Source: Enterobacter kobei
GTDB taxonomy: Bacteria; Pseudomonadota; Gammaproteobacteria; Enterobacterales; Enterobacteriaceae
Direction of reading: 5' to 3'
Assembly (NCBI RefSeq): GCF_001729765.1
Contig: NZ_CP017181.1
Location: 3,596,001-3,660,000 of the forward strand
Length of the DNA: 64,000 nt
Shown here: positions 27,337 through 36,331 of the stretch, one piece after another
Layout of the letters: every line of letters begins with the position of its first letter
How positions within the stretch are numbered: position 1 is the first letter of the stretch
Notes under the pieces: generated by a model
Seen by the model: only the letters and a program-made list of their open reading frames with translations
The model's database searches: none
Told to the model about the DNA's origin: nothing
Position numbers and translations under genes: made by a program

Positions 27337-27840
27337 TTATTGATAGTGTTTTATGTTCAGATAATGCCCGATGACTTTGTCATGCAGCTCCACCGATTTT
27401 GAGAACGACAGCGACTTCCGTCCCAGCCGTGCCAGGTGCTGCCTCAGATTCAGGTTATGCCGCTCAATTCGCTGCGTATATCGCTTGCTGATTACGTGCA
27501 GCTTTCCCTTCAGGCGGGATTCATACAGCGGCCAGCCATCCGTCATCCATATCACCACGTCAAAGGGTGACAGCAGGCTCATAAGACGCCCCAGCGTCGC
27601 CATAGTGCGTTCACCGAATACGTGCGCAACAACCGTCTTCCGGAGCCTGTCATACGCGTAAAACAGCCAGCGCTGGCGCGATTTAGCCCCGACGTATCCC
27701 CACTGTTCGTCCATTTCCGCGCAGACGATGACGTCACTGCCCGGCTGTATGCGCGAGGTTACCGACTGCGGCCTGAGTTTTTTAAATGGCGGAAAATCGT
27801 GTTGAGGCCAACGCCCATAATGCGGGCGGTTGCCCGGCAT
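27337..27840 (-). CDS. insB: IS1 InsB (transposase part)
   Basis: A 167-residue InsB frame, which is made as an InsAB' fusion by -1 frameshifting. The DDE-type catalytic region includes [30 protein letters not shown] and the C-terminal [16 protein letters not shown]. It is complete. Because the left inverted repeat is damaged, this copy could make transposase but probably cannot itself be mobilised efficiently. Confidence 0.88.
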   Translation of the reverse strand: MPGNRPHYGRWPQHDFPPFKKLRPQSVTSRIQPGSDVIVCAEMDEQWGYVGAKSRQRWLFYAYDRLRKTVVAHVFGERTMATLGRLMSLLSPFDVVIWMTDGWPLYESRLKGKLHVISKRYTQRIERHNLNLRQHLARLGRKSLSFSKSVELHDKVIGHYLNIKHYQ

Positions 27841-28034
27841 CCAACGCCATTCATGGCCATATCAATGATTTTCTGGTGCGTACCGGGTTGAGAAGCGGTG
27901 TAAGTGAACTGCAGTTGCCATGTTTTACGGCAGTGAGAGCAGAGATAGCGCTGATGTCCGGCAGTGCTTTTGCCGTTACGCACCACCCCGTCAGTAGCTG
28001 AACAGGAGGGACAGCTGATAGAAACAGAAGCCAC
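27759..28034 (-). CDS. insA: IS1 InsA (DNA-binding regulator)
   Basis: A 91-residue protein with an N-terminal zinc finger ([10 protein letters not shown] ... CSHCRKTWQ) and a C-terminal helix-turn-helix ([21 protein letters not shown]). It binds the IS1 ends and represses transcription. It overlaps insB, the arrangement needed for the frameshifted InsAB' transposase. The 5' promoter of IS1 lies in the left end that is partly deleted here. Confidence 0.88.
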   Translation of the reverse strand: MASVSISCPSCSATDGVVRNGKSTAGHQRYLCSHCRKTWQLQFTYTASQPGTHQKIIDMAMNGVGCRATARIMGVGLNTIFRHLKNSGRSR

Positions 28035-28073
28035 TGGAGCACCTCAAAAACACCATCATACACTAGCATCACC

Positions 28074-28112
28074 GACAAAAGGCTGCCTCATCGCTAACTT
28101 TGCAACAGTGCC
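28074..28112 (+). mobile_element. IS26 terminal scrap (39 bp)
   Basis: GACAAAAGGCTGCCTCATCG and the following bases to the 14-base end TTTGCAACAGTGCC (28099-28112) are identical to the right end of IS26. IS1 abuts it on the left, so IS1 activity removed the rest of a third IS26. Confidence 0.92.
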
Positions 28113-28279
28113 CTTATTCGCACCTTCCCTAGCTAAAGCAAAAAAAAGTGCTCAAAAAATTCTGGAGAAAAAATCCGTTTCTGCCGATACTGCCTCTGCG
28201 GGCTGTGCCTATTTCAGGACAATGGACTCTCACCCGTTAAGAGATGGGGAAAATGAACTGGCAGCGCTTCAACAAAGTA
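28113..28279. other. IS5-type end (16 bp) and 3' scrap of an unknown gene
   Basis: 28113-28128 is the terminal 16 bases of the IS5-type element whose other part is at 24482. From 28129 an open frame on the + strand (LAKAKKSAQKILEKKSV..., about 50 residues) runs into the Tn21-type end at 28280. It reads like the tail of a real gene cut by the transposon, but I cannot assign it. Confidence 0.5.
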
Positions 28280-28300
28280 GGGGTCGTCTCAGAAAACGGA

Positions 28301-29627
28301 ATCTATGGTCACTCCCGTTTTTGCAACACCGATTTTGACGACAAGTTGGCTTGCTTGAATCTATCCGGCGTCTGAATGGGATTTTATTCCCGCGCCTCGA
28401 TGAGTTCCGCGCCTGATGAACCTCCAGAAAATATACGGCTTCAATGAGCCTTTCCGTTTTACAGGTTCCTCAACAGGCCGGTGGGCCGTTAGTATCATCA
28501 ATATCAGTATTCGCAAAACCAGATGAATGATTGTTTAAACTGGTGTATTTCTGCCTTTATGCTTCGTAAGTTTGCTGTCGCGCCGTCAGTGCCCAGGCTA
28601 TTCTGGCCAGCTTGTTTGCCAGAGCACAGGTGACGACAAAGTTGCTTTTCCGACACAACAACTCCCTGACCCAGTCGGCCAACTTGCCAGACTGGTGTTC
28701 CAGTTTTTGTATGAATACCCTGGCACACTGAACCAACAAAGTTCGGATCTTTTTGTTGCCCCGCTTGCTAATCCCTAACAATGTCGTCCGACCTCCCGTG
28801 CTGTACTGTCGGGGTACCAGCCCTGTTGCCGCCGCAAAGTCACGGCTGCTGGCGTACTGCTTCCCGTCGCCAATCTCAGTTGAAATAGTACTGGCAGTCA
28901 GCGTTCCAACGCAGGGAATACTCAGCAAGCGCTGTCCAACCTCATCTTCGTCCAACTTTCGTTTCAACTGAGATTCCAGATCTTTAATCTGCTCAACAAG
29001 ATAGTGATAATGCTGTTGTAATTTCAGCAGTAACTGGCTGAGATAAAGAGGCAAACTACTGTCCTCAAGAAGGGTACTCAGTCGACTAATAACGGCAGCA
29101 CCTCGCGGAACGCTGATACCAAATTCCAGCAGAAAAGCATGCATCTGATTAGTTGTTTTCACCTTATCCTGAACCAGGGATTCACGGACACGATGCAGAG
29201 CTCGCATTGCCTGCTGAGATTCGGTTCTGGGCTGCACGAAACGCATAGATGGACGTGATGCTGCTTCACAGATAGCTTCAGCATCAACGAAGTCATTTTT
29301 GTTGCTTTTAACGAATGGGCGGACAAATTGCGGTGATATCAGCTTTGGAAAATGCCCTAACTCTGCCAGCTTGCGTGCCATAAAGTGAGAACCGCCACAG
29401 GCTTCCATCGCGATGGTTGTTGCCGGGCATGTCGCCAGAAATTCGATTAGCTTTGGTCGGGTGAATTTTTTACGGTAAACGGCCTTCCCACGATGATCCT
29501 GACAATGAATATGGAAAGAGTTCTTACCCAGATCGATACCAATAAGCGCAATGTTTTCCATGATGGTTCTCCGAATGAAAGCCTGTCCTCAGCATAGTAC
29601 TGGGAAGGAGGGAGTGACCATCTCATT
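28301..29627 (-). mobile_element. IS5075/IS4321-type element, copy 2 (in a transposon end)
   Basis: 1327 bp inserted after the CGGA of a Tn21-type 38-bp end, the preferred target of this element. Its nucleotide ends are as in copy 1, in the opposite orientation. Confidence 0.93.
28557..29561 (-). CDS. IS5075/IS4321-type transposase, copy 2
   Basis: A 334-residue IS110-family transposase identical in protein sequence to copies 1 and 3, with the DEDD residues (GIDLGKNSF, MEACGGSHF, NDFVDAEAI) and the C-terminal PRQYSTGGRT motif. The start has a GGAG-like site upstream. It is located within the left terminal repeat of the Tn3-family region that carries the redox cassette. Confidence 0.92.
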   Translation of the reverse strand: MENIALIGIDLGKNSFHIHCQDHRGKAVYRKKFTRPKLIEFLATCPATTIAMEACGGSHFMARKLAELGHFPKLISPQFVRPFVKSNKNDFVDAEAICEAASRPSMRFVQPRTESQQAMRALHRVRESLVQDKVKTTNQMHAFLLEFGISVPRGAAVISRLSTLLEDSSLPLYLSQLLLKLQQHYHYLVEQIKDLESQLKRKLDEDEVGQRLLSIPCVGTLTASTISTEIGDGKQYASSRDFAAATGLVPRQYSTGGRTTLLGISKRGNKKIRTLLVQCARVFIQKLEHQSGKLADWVRELLCRKSNFVVTCALANKLARIAWALTARQQTYEA

Positions 29628-29649
29628 AATTATCCCACGCTAAGACTAT

Positions 29650-30000
29650 ATTTTGTACAGCAGTGGAGAAGGATGAGAGACCAGCAGTTCATTAACAGGG
29701 ACTCCTTTTTGCTTAAGCGGCTCAATGGTTCTTTCTATATAAACCGTATTCCAGAGTGTTATCGCCGCCGTATGTAGTGTCAGCGCCGGTGGCGTGGTAA
29801 CGCTGATCCTCCCACCCCCAGATCCCTGATTTCATTCAGCCGGTGCATGAAGGATGCTCGCCCAAGGGCCTCACCCTTATTCAGCCCCGCCTGTATGCAT
29901 CGGCCTAAGCCTTTATCGCAAAATCAGTCCAGCATAAACAGCGTCCGATCTCTGCAGAAAATCGCCCTCTGCGCTACGAGTTTGAACGCATTTACTCTGT
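29650..30000 (-). pseudogene. Degraded C-terminal fragment of a Tn3-family transposase
   Basis: This stretch without an open frame matches, in patches, the complement of the Tn3-family tnpA at 57.85-58.10 kb: ATTCAGCCGGTGCATGAA, GCCTCACCCTTATTCAGCCC and CCAGCATAAACAGCGT are shared or nearly so. The recognisable protein pieces correspond to LWNT.Y, HRLGEIRD and NKGEA. Several stops and small deletions are present. It lies immediately inside the 38-bp end, where the 3' end of tnpA belongs, so it is the remains of that transposon's own transposase. Confidence 0.7.
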
Positions 30001-30753
30001 TTATAGGTAACATTCGCTCCACGATATAATGATATCGGCAACGTATTCAGCATCCTGAGCATGAGTCAGAAGGTGATCCGCCTTACCCAACGAAATGAAA
30101 CTCTTGGGATGCTTTGCTGCTTTGAATATTTTTTCGGCCTGCTCAATTAACACAGTATCATCTTCAGTCGCATGAAAAATAAGCAGAGGCTTGTTCATGG
30201 CGAACACCTTATGAGCGATTTTGTGTTCCTGAATATTGTCCAGCATCTGTTTCTTTAAGGTAAATACCCGCCCGGCCAGCTCAACGGGATAGGCTCCATG
30301 CTGGTTAATGTTTTCAACATCATCCTTAAAAAGACGTTTTACGTGTGTCAGTTCTCCGGGTGATCCTATGGTGACAACGGCCTTTGCCTCAGGAACTTCG
30401 CCGGCAATAGACAGAATGGCCGATCCCCCCAGGCTATGGCCGATGAGCAAAGAAGGCGCTTCGTACTGTCGGCGGAGATAATCTACCGCGCAAAGCAGGT
30501 CCGAAATATTGGATGAGAAGTTGGTGTTGGAAAAATCCCCTTCGCTGTTTCCCAGACCAGTAAAATCAAACCGGAGAACGGCGATAGCATTCTCTGTCAG
30601 TTTCCGCGCAATACGCGCCGCGCCTTTGAGGTCTTTGCCACACGTAAAACAATGAGCTAACAGCGCAAACGCTTTAGGATTTTCAGGAAGTTCAAGCAAT
30701 CCGGCCAGTTCTTCACCAGCCGCATTTTTGAACGTAAATTTTAGTTTTTTCAT
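30001..30753 (-). CDS. Alpha/beta hydrolase of the OsmC-partner type
   Basis: A 250-residue serine hydrolase-fold protein: the oxyanion-hole side reads HCFTCGKDLKGA (about residues 34-45), the nucleophile elbow is GHSLGG (about 104-109), an Asp lies in HATEDDTV and the His in GKADHLLTHA. In many bacteria this domain is fused to an OsmC domain; here OsmC is a separate gene at the other end of the same cassette. It is transcribed divergently from the exporter gene, with one cassette operator in the gap. The substrate is unknown; a thioester or peroxide-related detoxification is plausible. Confidence 0.8.
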   Translation of the reverse strand: MKKLKFTFKNAAGEELAGLLELPENPKAFALLAHCFTCGKDLKGAARIARKLTENAIAVLRFDFTGLGNSEGDFSNTNFSSNISDLLCAVDYLRRQYEAPSLLIGHSLGGSAILSIAGEVPEAKAVVTIGSPGELTHVKRLFKDDVENINQHGAYPVELAGRVFTLKKQMLDNIQEHKIAHKVFAMNKPLLIFHATEDDTVLIEQAEKIFKAAKHPKSFISLGKADHLLTHAQDAEYVADIIISWSECYL

Positions 30754-30946
30754 AGGATATTCCAGGTCTTAAACTGATTTCATATGTTTGATCGCAGGGA
30801 AAAATAATCTTCTGCTCTGCATCTGGCATTACGCGTTTTCCTTCCTCTACTGGGGATGTGAAACAGAATTCATTCCGAATGCCTGTCCTCACCTTCCAGT
30901 TTGAAAGCTGATTATTGCTTCCTGTTCGGTGATCACTTACGCTATG

Positions 30947-30964
30947 CTACCAACTAGATGGTAG
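30947..30964. promoter_or_regulatory. Cassette operator 1 (hydrolase / exporter gap)
   Basis: CTACCAACTAGATGGTAG, a palindrome around CTAG (two central-flank mismatches), 30 bases before the exporter ATG and within the divergent gap to the hydrolase gene. It is the best copy of the motif shared by four promoters in 30.9-38.4 kb. Confidence 0.75.
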
Positions 30965-30993
30965 TTTACAAGAATTTTATGAGGTCTCACTGA

Positions 30994-31863
30994 ATGGCCA
31001 ATTGCGCGCTCATTCTTAAAATATCCCTGGCAATGCTGGCGTTTGCTGCAAACTCTATTCTGTGCCGTCTGGCCCTGCAGGGAGGCCACATTGATCCCCT
31101 TTCATTCAGCAGCCTCAGGCTGGCCAGTGGTGCACTCGTCCTGTCACCTTTCTTGTTTTATCACGCAAAAACTACATTATCGCTGTGGCGTCCGCTGAGC
31201 GGATTTTACCTCATGGTGTACGCAGTGCTCTTCTCTGTCGCCTATATCCATCTCGATACCGGGGCAGGTGCGCTGTTACTTTTTGGTGCCGTACAGTTTG
31301 CGATGGTGATCCACGGATTATTTAAAGGGGAATCACTCTCCGTTATGCGGGCTTGCGGTTTAGTTATTGCTCTGGCAGGAATTGCTGCCCTGCTGTTACC
31401 CGGGGCGAAGGCACCGCCGCTTTACAGTGCACTTATGATGATCGTTGCCGGATTAGCCTGGGCCGCCTATTCCGTCAGGGGGAGGGCGGGCCAGGCGGCC
31501 GGGGCTTCAACGGCGGCAAATTTTGTACTCGCCACGCCGATGGCTCTCGCTCTTTCGTTGCTGTTTATGAAGCAGGGTCACTATGATGCTGCGGGCATTG
31601 CTTTGTCATTGCTGTCCGGTGCCGCCGCCTCAGCCGGTGCATATGTATTGTGGTATACCCTTTTACCCTCTCTCGGCTCTATCACCGCCAGTACCCTTCA
31701 GCTCAGCGTTCCCTGTCTGGCAATGCTAGGGGGTGTGGTATTCCTGGATGAATCACTGACGGTCAGAACGATATTTTCTGCCCTGGCGGTGCTGACTGGC
31801 ATTGTGATGGTGACACGCGAGAAATCCCCCCGTCAGTCGATGACAAAGGCGAGAGAACCTTAA
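30994..31863 (+). CDS. EamA/DMT-family exporter
   Basis: A 289-residue membrane protein with about ten hydrophobic segments arranged as two EamA repeats (residues 1-135 and 145-280), the drug/metabolite transporter family of YdcZ/RhaT/PecM type. Conserved features are the N-terminal FAANSILCRLAL, SLRLASGAL and the second-repeat GAAASAGAYVLWY. It should export a small metabolite from the cytoplasm. The ATG is 30 bases downstream of an operator shared with the redox genes; the aminotransferase gene follows in the same direction. Confidence 0.85.
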   Translation: MANCALILKISLAMLAFAANSILCRLALQGGHIDPLSFSSLRLASGALVLSPFLFYHAKTTLSLWRPLSGFYLMVYAVLFSVAYIHLDTGAGALLLFGAVQFAMVIHGLFKGESLSVMRACGLVIALAGIAALLLPGAKAPPLYSALMMIVAGLAWAAYSVRGRAGQAAGASTAANFVLATPMALALSLLFMKQGHYDAAGIALSLLSGAAASAGAYVLWYTLLPSLGSITASTLQLSVPCLAMLGGVVFLDESLTVRTIFSALAVLTGIVMVTREKSPRQSMTKAREP

Positions 31864-31996
31864 TAACGCAATTAATTCATGCAGTTGTGATGATTCTCTT
31901 ATGTTAATCACACGAGCCAGTTTTCCCGCTCCGGCATCAGACTGACAGTAATACTGAGGTCGACGTTTCTGACTACACCTAAGGCAGGTTTATGAA

Positions 31997-33220
31997 ATGA
32001 AATATGATTTTGATGAGTACGTAAGCAGAGAGAAAACAGACAGTCTCACCGTGGACGGCTGGCGGGAATACCTGTTTTCGGGACAGTCCGAATTTGCAAT
32101 GCGGTATCCGGCAGAAGGGCTAATCAACCTCTGGGTTGCTGACATGGCTTTTGCCACACCAGAGCCGATTCTTCAGGCCATCAGAGACCGTCTGGATAGA
32201 AAAATACTCGGCTACACTAAAATCTACGACGAAGAATACTATGAGATCTTTGGCAGCTGGTGTGAGCGACAATATGGTCACCGTTTCAAAACGGAAGACA
32301 TTGTGCTGTCTCCGGGCATTATTCCCGCGCTGAACCGTCTCGTCCCGCTTCTGACCGACATGGATGACAGTATTCTTATTATGACGCCTTCATATGGCCC
32401 GTTTAAAAAGGCGGGTGAATACAGTCAGCGTCGCGTGGTGTACTCGGCGTTAAAAAAATCAGCAGGCGGCTGGGAACCTGACTGGGAAGACTTTGCACGC
32501 AAAGCCAGTCAGGCCGATTTACGTGTGAAAATTCTTTTCCTGTGTAATCCGCATAACCCGACCGGACGAGTCTGGCGGCCTGATGAACTTAAGCGGATTA
32601 TTGAAATTTGCCTGGCCAATGACATCTGGGTGATATCTGACGAAATTCACTGCGACCTGTCCCGAAGCGGTATCGGTCATACACCGGCCGCCTCTCTTTT
32701 CCCTGATTCTACACGCATTATTACCTGCATGTCCTCGAGTAAAACATTCAATCTGGCCGGGAATTTGTTGGCAAATATCATTATTCCGGATCCCGGTGTC
32801 AGAAGCGAGTGGCGTCTCAGACACGACGAGTTCATCTCTCCACTGAGCCTGGCAGCAAACAAAGCGGCGTGGAGTGAATGTGATGACTGGCTTGTCCATC
32901 TGAGGGAATATATTGACGGCAATTTCCAGTACCTGCACGACTATCTCAAAAGCTATTTACCCGAAACCAGGTTCTCGATCCCCGAAGGGACATATCTGGC
33001 CTGGATAGATATTAGCCGCTACCTGCCCGACACCGCAGGTGAGGATTTATCGCTGTATTTTGCCCGGGAGTCAGGGGTCCTTCTTGAAGGGGGCTTGCTG
33101 TTTGTCGACAATGGGGACGGATATATCCGGTTAAATCTGGCCTGCCCACGGAGTATGCTGACAGCAGGGATGAAAAGAATTTCACAGGTACTGCGGATAC
33201 CGGCTCCTCATCGTGTATAA
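31997..33220 (+). CDS. PatB/MalY-like PLP-dependent C-S lyase/aminotransferase
   Basis: A 407-residue fold-type I PLP enzyme of the MalY/PatB group: substrate-side LWVADMAFATPEPI near residues 47-60, LCNPHNPTGRVW (about 180-191), ISDEIHCDLS (214-223), and the PLP-lysine in SSSKTFNLAGN. Such enzymes split cystathionine or S-conjugated cysteines, releasing thiols. It lies 133 bases after the exporter gene and is probably co-transcribed. With an exporter, thioredoxin and OsmC in the same cassette, breakdown of S-conjugates is a reasonable inference, not shown. Confidence 0.85.
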   Translation: MKYDFDEYVSREKTDSLTVDGWREYLFSGQSEFAMRYPAEGLINLWVADMAFATPEPILQAIRDRLDRKILGYTKIYDEEYYEIFGSWCERQYGHRFKTEDIVLSPGIIPALNRLVPLLTDMDDSILIMTPSYGPFKKAGEYSQRRVVYSALKKSAGGWEPDWEDFARKASQADLRVKILFLCNPHNPTGRVWRPDELKRIIEICLANDIWVISDEIHCDLSRSGIGHTPAASLFPDSTRIITCMSSSKTFNLAGNLLANIIIPDPGVRSEWRLRHDEFISPLSLAANKAAWSECDDWLVHLREYIDGNFQYLHDYLKSYLPETRFSIPEGTYLAWIDISRYLPDTAGEDLSLYFARESGVLLEGGLLFVDNGDGYIRLNLACPRSMLTAGMKRISQVLRIPAPHRV

Positions 33221-33357
33221 CCCCTTTCTCTCTGGCCGTTTTGTCCTGTCAGGATGTCGTCAGAACCCGGCATAACACCCTGTGCCGGGAACACAAAAGG
33301 CACGGATGAACAGGTCGTGAATATTCTTAGTGAAGCCTGCTGATGACATGTCTGGCG

Positions 33358-33387
33358 ACAAAAAAATGCCGCCCTTAAGGGGCGGCT
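33358..33387 (-). terminator. Terminator of the reductase operon
   Basis: The stem GCCGCCC / GGGCGGC (33368-33386) is followed on the minus strand by a T-run (A7 at 33360-33366). It ends the leftward operon Old Yellow Enzyme - FrnE-like - SDR. Confidence 0.85.
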
Positions 33388-33405
33388 TATGCCAGCGTCA
33401 CGGGG

Positions 33406-34179
33406 TTATCGTCTGACCGCCATGATGCCCGCATCGACATCCCAGATAGCGCCCGTCACCCATGAGGTTTTGTCAGACAACAGGAAGAGAATAGTGTTTG
33501 CCACATCTTCGGCAGTTCCGACGCGTCCCAGCGGGTGGAAATCGTTCAGCGACTTCATAGCATCTGCGATATCCGCTTTGTCCATGAAGCCTTCGTATAT
33601 CGGCGTATGAACAATCCCGGGAGACACCGCGTTGACACGAATACCCGCGCTGGCCAGCTCAATCGCCAGATTACGCGTCAGGGCATGCAGACCCGCTTTT
33701 GCCATTGAATAGGCCGAGGCCGGCGAGTCACCCAGTGCAGCCTGAGCACCAATCGAACCGACGTTGACGATAGACCCTTCGAGCTTCGCGGCGAGCATGT
33801 TCTTCACGACATCCTGTGTAATAAAGAACGTGGCTCGGTTCAGCGAAAGATACATGTCATAATCGGCAAAGCTGTGCTCGGTAAATCCTTTGGGCATGAA
33901 GATACCGGCGGCATTCACCATCAGGCTGATATCGCGATGGTGAGCATTAATTTCCTGACGGATAGTTTCCATACCTTCTTCGGTCATCAGGTTCGCCGCG
34001 ATGACCGCAACCGGTCCCAGAGGGCTCAGTTCTTTTTGCACCGCTTCGGCTTTGTCTTTTTTATTCCCGGTCAGCACGACACTGCCGCCCGCTTCCAGTA
34101 CCATGCGTGCCACGGCCAGGCCCATGCCGCTGGTACCGCCGACGACGAGCAGTTTTTTACCTTTGAAAAAAGTGTTCAT
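33406..34179 (-). CDS. Short-chain dehydrogenase/reductase (SDR)
   Basis: A 257-residue classical SDR: cofactor motif VVGGTSGMGLA (about residues 12-22), NAAG (about 90), catalytic Ser near GSIGAQAA and YSMAKAGLH (Tyr-x3-Lys), and PGIVHTPIY. NAD(P)H-dependent reduction of a carbonyl is expected; the substrate is unknown. Last gene of a three-gene leftward operon; a terminator follows its stop codon. Confidence 0.85.
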   Translation of the reverse strand: MNTFFKGKKLLVVGGTSGMGLAVARMVLEAGGSVVLTGNKKDKAEAVQKELSPLGPVAVIAANLMTEEGMETIRQEINAHHRDISLMVNAAGIFMPKGFTEHSFADYDMYLSLNRATFFITQDVVKNMLAAKLEGSIVNVGSIGAQAALGDSPASAYSMAKAGLHALTRNLAIELASAGIRVNAVSPGIVHTPIYEGFMDKADIADAMKSLNDFHPLGRVGTAEDVANTILFLLSDKTSWVTGAIWDVDAGIMAVRR

Positions 34180-34244
34180 TTTCTGACTCCATTACTGGTG
34201 GGTAAGACGTTGCCGGCAGCGTGAAACTGCCGGCGGTTGACGGA

Positions 34245-34946
34245 TTAAATACTGCAGCCATCCGTTCCGCAGGTCTGACCCGCAGTGGCTGAAAATTCGG
34301 TTTGCTGTTCATCCCAGACCTGACGCAGGGCATTCAAAAAGTTATCTGCTGCCTGAGCCCCGCTGATGGCATATTTTTCGTTCATCACAAAAACCGGAAC
34401 GCCGCTGAGGCCAATAGACTGTGCGTGGGCTTCATCGTCGGAAACGGTGGCGCGAAAATCGTCATTTTCCAGGGCGGCTTCAGCGTCAGCTTTCGGCATA
34501 CCGGCTTCTACGGCCATGGCAACGAGCTGCTGACGGTCAAAGAGAGAGCGACCTTCGGTGATACTGCCATGATAAAAACGTTCTTCCACCGTGTCCGCAA
34601 TTCCGGCCTTACGCGCGGCAACCAGCAGGGTGTGTGCATCTTCTGTATCACCAAACATCATGCCGTCGAAGTTGTAGATCAGACCTTCAGATTTACCGGC
34701 GGTGCCCACCTGATTCATCATCAGCTCCGCTGAATGCTGACTGCCCAGCTTTTTAACGATGGCATCCTTAAAAGGCATCGCGGGAGTACCACCGGCCAGA
34801 CGGTAGCTGTGATGGCGGATCACCACCTGGTCGCGAAATTCAAAGCGATTCAGACCCTGTTCAAATCTTTTTTTAGCAATCCAGCACCACGGGCAGACCA
34901 AATCTGACCAGATATCGATGGTAAGGGTGGGTTTCAGCGTTTGCAT
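34245..34946 (-). CDS. DsbA-family (FrnE-like) oxidoreductase
   Basis: A 233-residue cytosolic thioredoxin-fold protein with a helical insert, FrnE/2-hydroxychromene isomerase-like. The CPWC active site is in DLVCPWCWIAKKR (about residues 16-28), the cis-Pro region is LSGVPVFVMNE, and there is no signal peptide. A Cys-rich tail (TCGTDGC) resembles that of FrnE proteins in stress resistance. It lies between the SDR and Old Yellow Enzyme genes in the same direction, so it is likely to act in thiol repair in the same response. Confidence 0.83.
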   Translation of the reverse strand: MQTLKPTLTIDIWSDLVCPWCWIAKKRFEQGLNRFEFRDQVVIRHHSYRLAGGTPAMPFKDAIVKKLGSQHSAELMMNQVGTAGKSEGLIYNFDGMMFGDTEDAHTLLVAARKAGIADTVEERFYHGSITEGRSLFDRQQLVAMAVEAGMPKADAEAALENDDFRATVSDDEAHAQSIGLSGVPVFVMNEKYAISGAQAADNFLNALRQVWDEQQTEFSATAGQTCGTDGCSI

Positions 34947-35011
34947 AATGATTCCTCAAAGACGTTGGGCGGTCGGTTCTCACTTATCAGAGAACCGCGA
35001 CCGTATGGGAT

Positions 35012-36118
35012 TTATTGCGCCTGCCAGACCGGGTAATCGGTATAGCCTTTTTCCGGGGAACCACTGACGCCGTAGTAGGTGGCGCGGTCACTTTCTGCCA
35101 GTGGCCAGCCGTTTTGCATTCTTTCAACCAGATCCGGGTTAGCGATGTAGGGCACACCAAATGCCACCAGATCCAGCTCATCATCTTCCAGAGCCTGCTC
35201 TGCGATATCACGGGTAAAACCGCCGGCAGCGATGATGGTGCCTTTAAACGTGTTGCGAAAACGGCGGCGGAAGCCTTCCGGAAGTGGCGCTTTGGTGTAC
35301 ACCGGCTGATAGTAAAGGTGTACGTAGGCCAGTTCCCGCTGACCGAGCGCGTCGGTGATGGCTGACCAGGTTTGCTCTTCACCTTCATACGGCGCGAGGT
35401 CATAAATGCGGCCGAACGGTGACAGGCGCACGGCAACGTGGCTGTTACCCACGGCTTCCGCCACGGCGTCAATGGTCTCCAGCAGGAAACGCTGACGATT
35501 TTCCACCGAGCCGCCGTATTCGTCGGTGCGGGTGTTCAGTTCGCTACTGAGGAACTGGTCAAAGATGAATCCGTTTGCCGCCATGATTTCCACGCCGTCA
35601 AAGCCGGCTTCCATCGCCAGGCGTGCGGAGTGCACGAAGTCTGCAGTGATGCGTTTAACTTCATGCGTTTCCAGCGCGCGTGGCTGGCTTGGTACAACCG
35701 GGCCCGGTTCTCCGGATTCGGTCAGCGCAAAAACGGTGGTATTGACCGCCTGAACGGTGCCCGCTGAAACCGGCGCTATGTGGCCTGGCTGAAGAGAGAC
35801 GTGAGACATACGGCCGACGTGCCAGAGCTGCGCGAAAATACGGCCACCTTTGGCGTGAACCGCTTGTGTCACTTTACGCCAGCCCTGGACGTGTTCGTCG
35901 TTGTAGATACCAGGGGTATAAAGGTAACCCCGGCCTTCTTCTGAAACCGGCATCCCTTCGGTGATGAGCAGGCCAGCAGAAGCACGCTGTGCATAGTACA
36001 AAGCCACGACCTCATCCGGCACGTCATTCATGGTGCGGGTGCGGGTCATCGGTGCCATGACTACACGGTTTTTTAACGCCAGGCCAGACAGATTGTAGGG
36101 GGTGAAAAGCTTACTCAT
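35012..36118 (-). CDS. Old Yellow Enzyme family flavin reductase (NemA-like)
   Basis: A 368-residue FMN-dependent ene-reductase: LFTPYNLSGLALKNRVVMAPMTRTR at the N-terminus, FAQLWHVGRMSH, the FDGVEIMAANGFIFDQFLS segment and AAGGFTRDIAEQAL near the C-terminus. In this copy the usual H..NGYL reads AANGFIFDQF, with Ala in place of the first His. Such enzymes reduce quinones, maleimides and other activated alkenes, or nitro compounds. First gene of the leftward operon with FrnE-like and SDR genes. The start at 36118 is the family start; an operator lies about 120 bases upstream. Confidence 0.88.
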   Translation of the reverse strand: MSKLFTPYNLSGLALKNRVVMAPMTRTRTMNDVPDEVVALYYAQRASAGLLITEGMPVSEEGRGYLYTPGIYNDEHVQGWRKVTQAVHAKGGRIFAQLWHVGRMSHVSLQPGHIAPVSAGTVQAVNTTVFALTESGEPGPVVPSQPRALETHEVKRITADFVHSARLAMEAGFDGVEIMAANGFIFDQFLSSELNTRTDEYGGSVENRQRFLLETIDAVAEAVGNSHVAVRLSPFGRIYDLAPYEGEEQTWSAITDALGQRELAYVHLYYQPVYTKAPLPEGFRRRFRNTFKGTIIAAGGFTRDIAEQALEDDELDLVAFGVPYIANPDLVERMQNGWPLAESDRATYYGVSGSPEKGYTDYPVWQAQ

Positions 36119-36237
36119 CGTATACCTCACAAAAAACAAAAAGGAGTATCCCGGCAGGGATTTGCACAGCCCGGCAGTATCATCGACTGGACGTCGCGCA
36201 CTGGAGTTGCATAAACATCTGATGGGTGGCAATATAC

Positions 36238-36255
36238 CAACCATCTAGTAGGTAG
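36238..36255. promoter_or_regulatory. Cassette operator 2 (Old Yellow Enzyme / thioredoxin gap)
   Basis: CAACCATCTAGTAGGTAG matches the CTACCAW-CTAG-WTGGTAG motif at most positions. It lies between the divergent reductase operon and the thioredoxin gene and could control both. Confidence 0.7.
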
Positions 36256-36331
36256 GTCAATGGGTGTGTCGTATTTTTTTGTCATAACGCAGCCATTCCT
36301 GAATTGTCACTCATTTTGCGAGGTCATCACC

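Larger units (their letters stand above)
27322..28073 (-). mobile_element. IS1 with a 16-bp deletion in its left end
   Basis: The right end GGTAATGACTCCAACTTATTGAT starts at 27322. The left end reads GGTGATGCT followed directly by AGTGTATGATGG, lacking the 16 bases GCCAACTTACTGATTT that standard IS1 has there. The length, 752 bp, is exactly 768 minus 16. It adjoins an IS26 end scrap at 28074. Confidence 0.88.
28280..29644. repeat. Tn21-type 38-bp terminal repeat interrupted by IS5075
   Basis: The outer 21 bases GGGGTCGTCTCAGAAAACGG+A (28280-28300) and the inner 17 bases AATTATCCCACGCTAAG (29628-29644) together form a 38-bp Tn3-family end facing right. The inner part differs from the Tn21 sequence AAATAAAGCACGCTAAG, so this is the end of a different transposon from the mer element. 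Confidence 0.85.
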
